Of a stretch of DNA of 5,703 bases, positions 5,638-5,703 are shown one piece after another. The stretch lies in assembly GCA_001828545.1 (NCBI GenBank), contig MHYW01000069.1, positions 1 through 5,703 of the forward strand, written 5' to 3'. Under the pieces are notes generated by a model that was not told the DNA's origin, searched no databases, and saw only the letters and a list, made by a program, of their open reading frames with translations. Each line of letters opens with the position of its first letter. Within the stretch, counting starts at the first letter, position 1. This DNA comes from Planctomycetes bacterium RIFCSPHIGHO2_12_FULL_52_36. Its GTDB lineage: Bacteria; Planctomycetota; Brocadiia; Brocadiales; Bathyanammoxibiaceae. Made by a program: the position numbers and the translations under genes.

Positions 5638-5703
5638 GCGCCAGTAGCTCAGCTGGATAGAGCAACGGATTTCTAATCCGTCGGTCGGGGGTTCAAGTCC
5701 TCC
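5638..5703 (+). tRNA. tRNA-Arg, anticodon TCT, 3'-partial
   Basis: The 5' acceptor strand GCGCCAG (5638-5644) is followed by TA, a D arm GCTC/GAGC with a GG-containing loop, anticodon stem ACGGA/TCCGT with loop TTTCTAA (anticodon TCT at 5672-5674, reading AGA), a 5-base variable region and a T arm GGGGG-TTCAAGT-CCTCC with one G-U pair. The window ends exactly at the last T-stem base, so the 3' acceptor strand (expected CTGGCGC plus discriminator base) is missing. The window's genes use AGA and AGG often, in keeping with a dedicated tRNA. Confidence 0.93.

Overview
This 5.7 kb bacterial window carries five protein genes, all on the + strand, and a tRNA gene cut by the right edge. In order they are the 3' part of a divergent dnaA homologue (1-875), an M24 Xaa-Pro peptidase (1002-2075), accB (about 2131-2592), accC (2595-3944), an Rh-type ammonium channel (4351-5526) and tRNA-Arg(TCT) (from 5638). 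Base composition looks medium GC, with many AGG/AGA arginine codons. Nothing here fixes the taxon. A bacterial Rh channel together with GTAGGGGC...GCCCCTAC palindromes would suit a Planctomycetota (Brocadiales/anammox-like), Nitrospirota or related environmental lineage, but that is a guess without a database search.

Layout: bases 1-875 encode the AAA+ end and DNA-binding domain of a DnaA-family protein whose start lies off the window. Bases 876-1001 hold an inverted pair of G-rich/C-rich heptamer arrays. Bases 1002-3944 are a tight cluster, peptidase-accB-accC, with short gaps (55 bp or less, then 2 bp). The 406-bp gap at 3945-4350 has no gene. It is packed with palindromic repeats plus one AT-rich stretch with a candidate promoter. 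The Rh gene has a strong Shine-Dalgarno and is followed by another palindrome (5541-5569) and the tRNA.

How the genes work together: AccB (biotin carrier) and AccC (biotin carboxylase) form the first half-reaction of acetyl-CoA carboxylase; the accA/accD carboxyltransferase is not in the window. The peptidase next to accBC recalls the widespread peptidase-efp-accB-accC order, but efp is absent here. The Rh channel looks like a separate single-gene unit for NH3/NH4+ passage, with no PII gene seen beside it.

The main non-coding interest is a family of palindromes with near-constant ends and different self-complementary cores, including two roughly 55-bp composite copies in opposite orientation, and a strong predicted G-quadruplex just before the peptidase start. 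I see no clear evidence of a new enzymatic or defence system.
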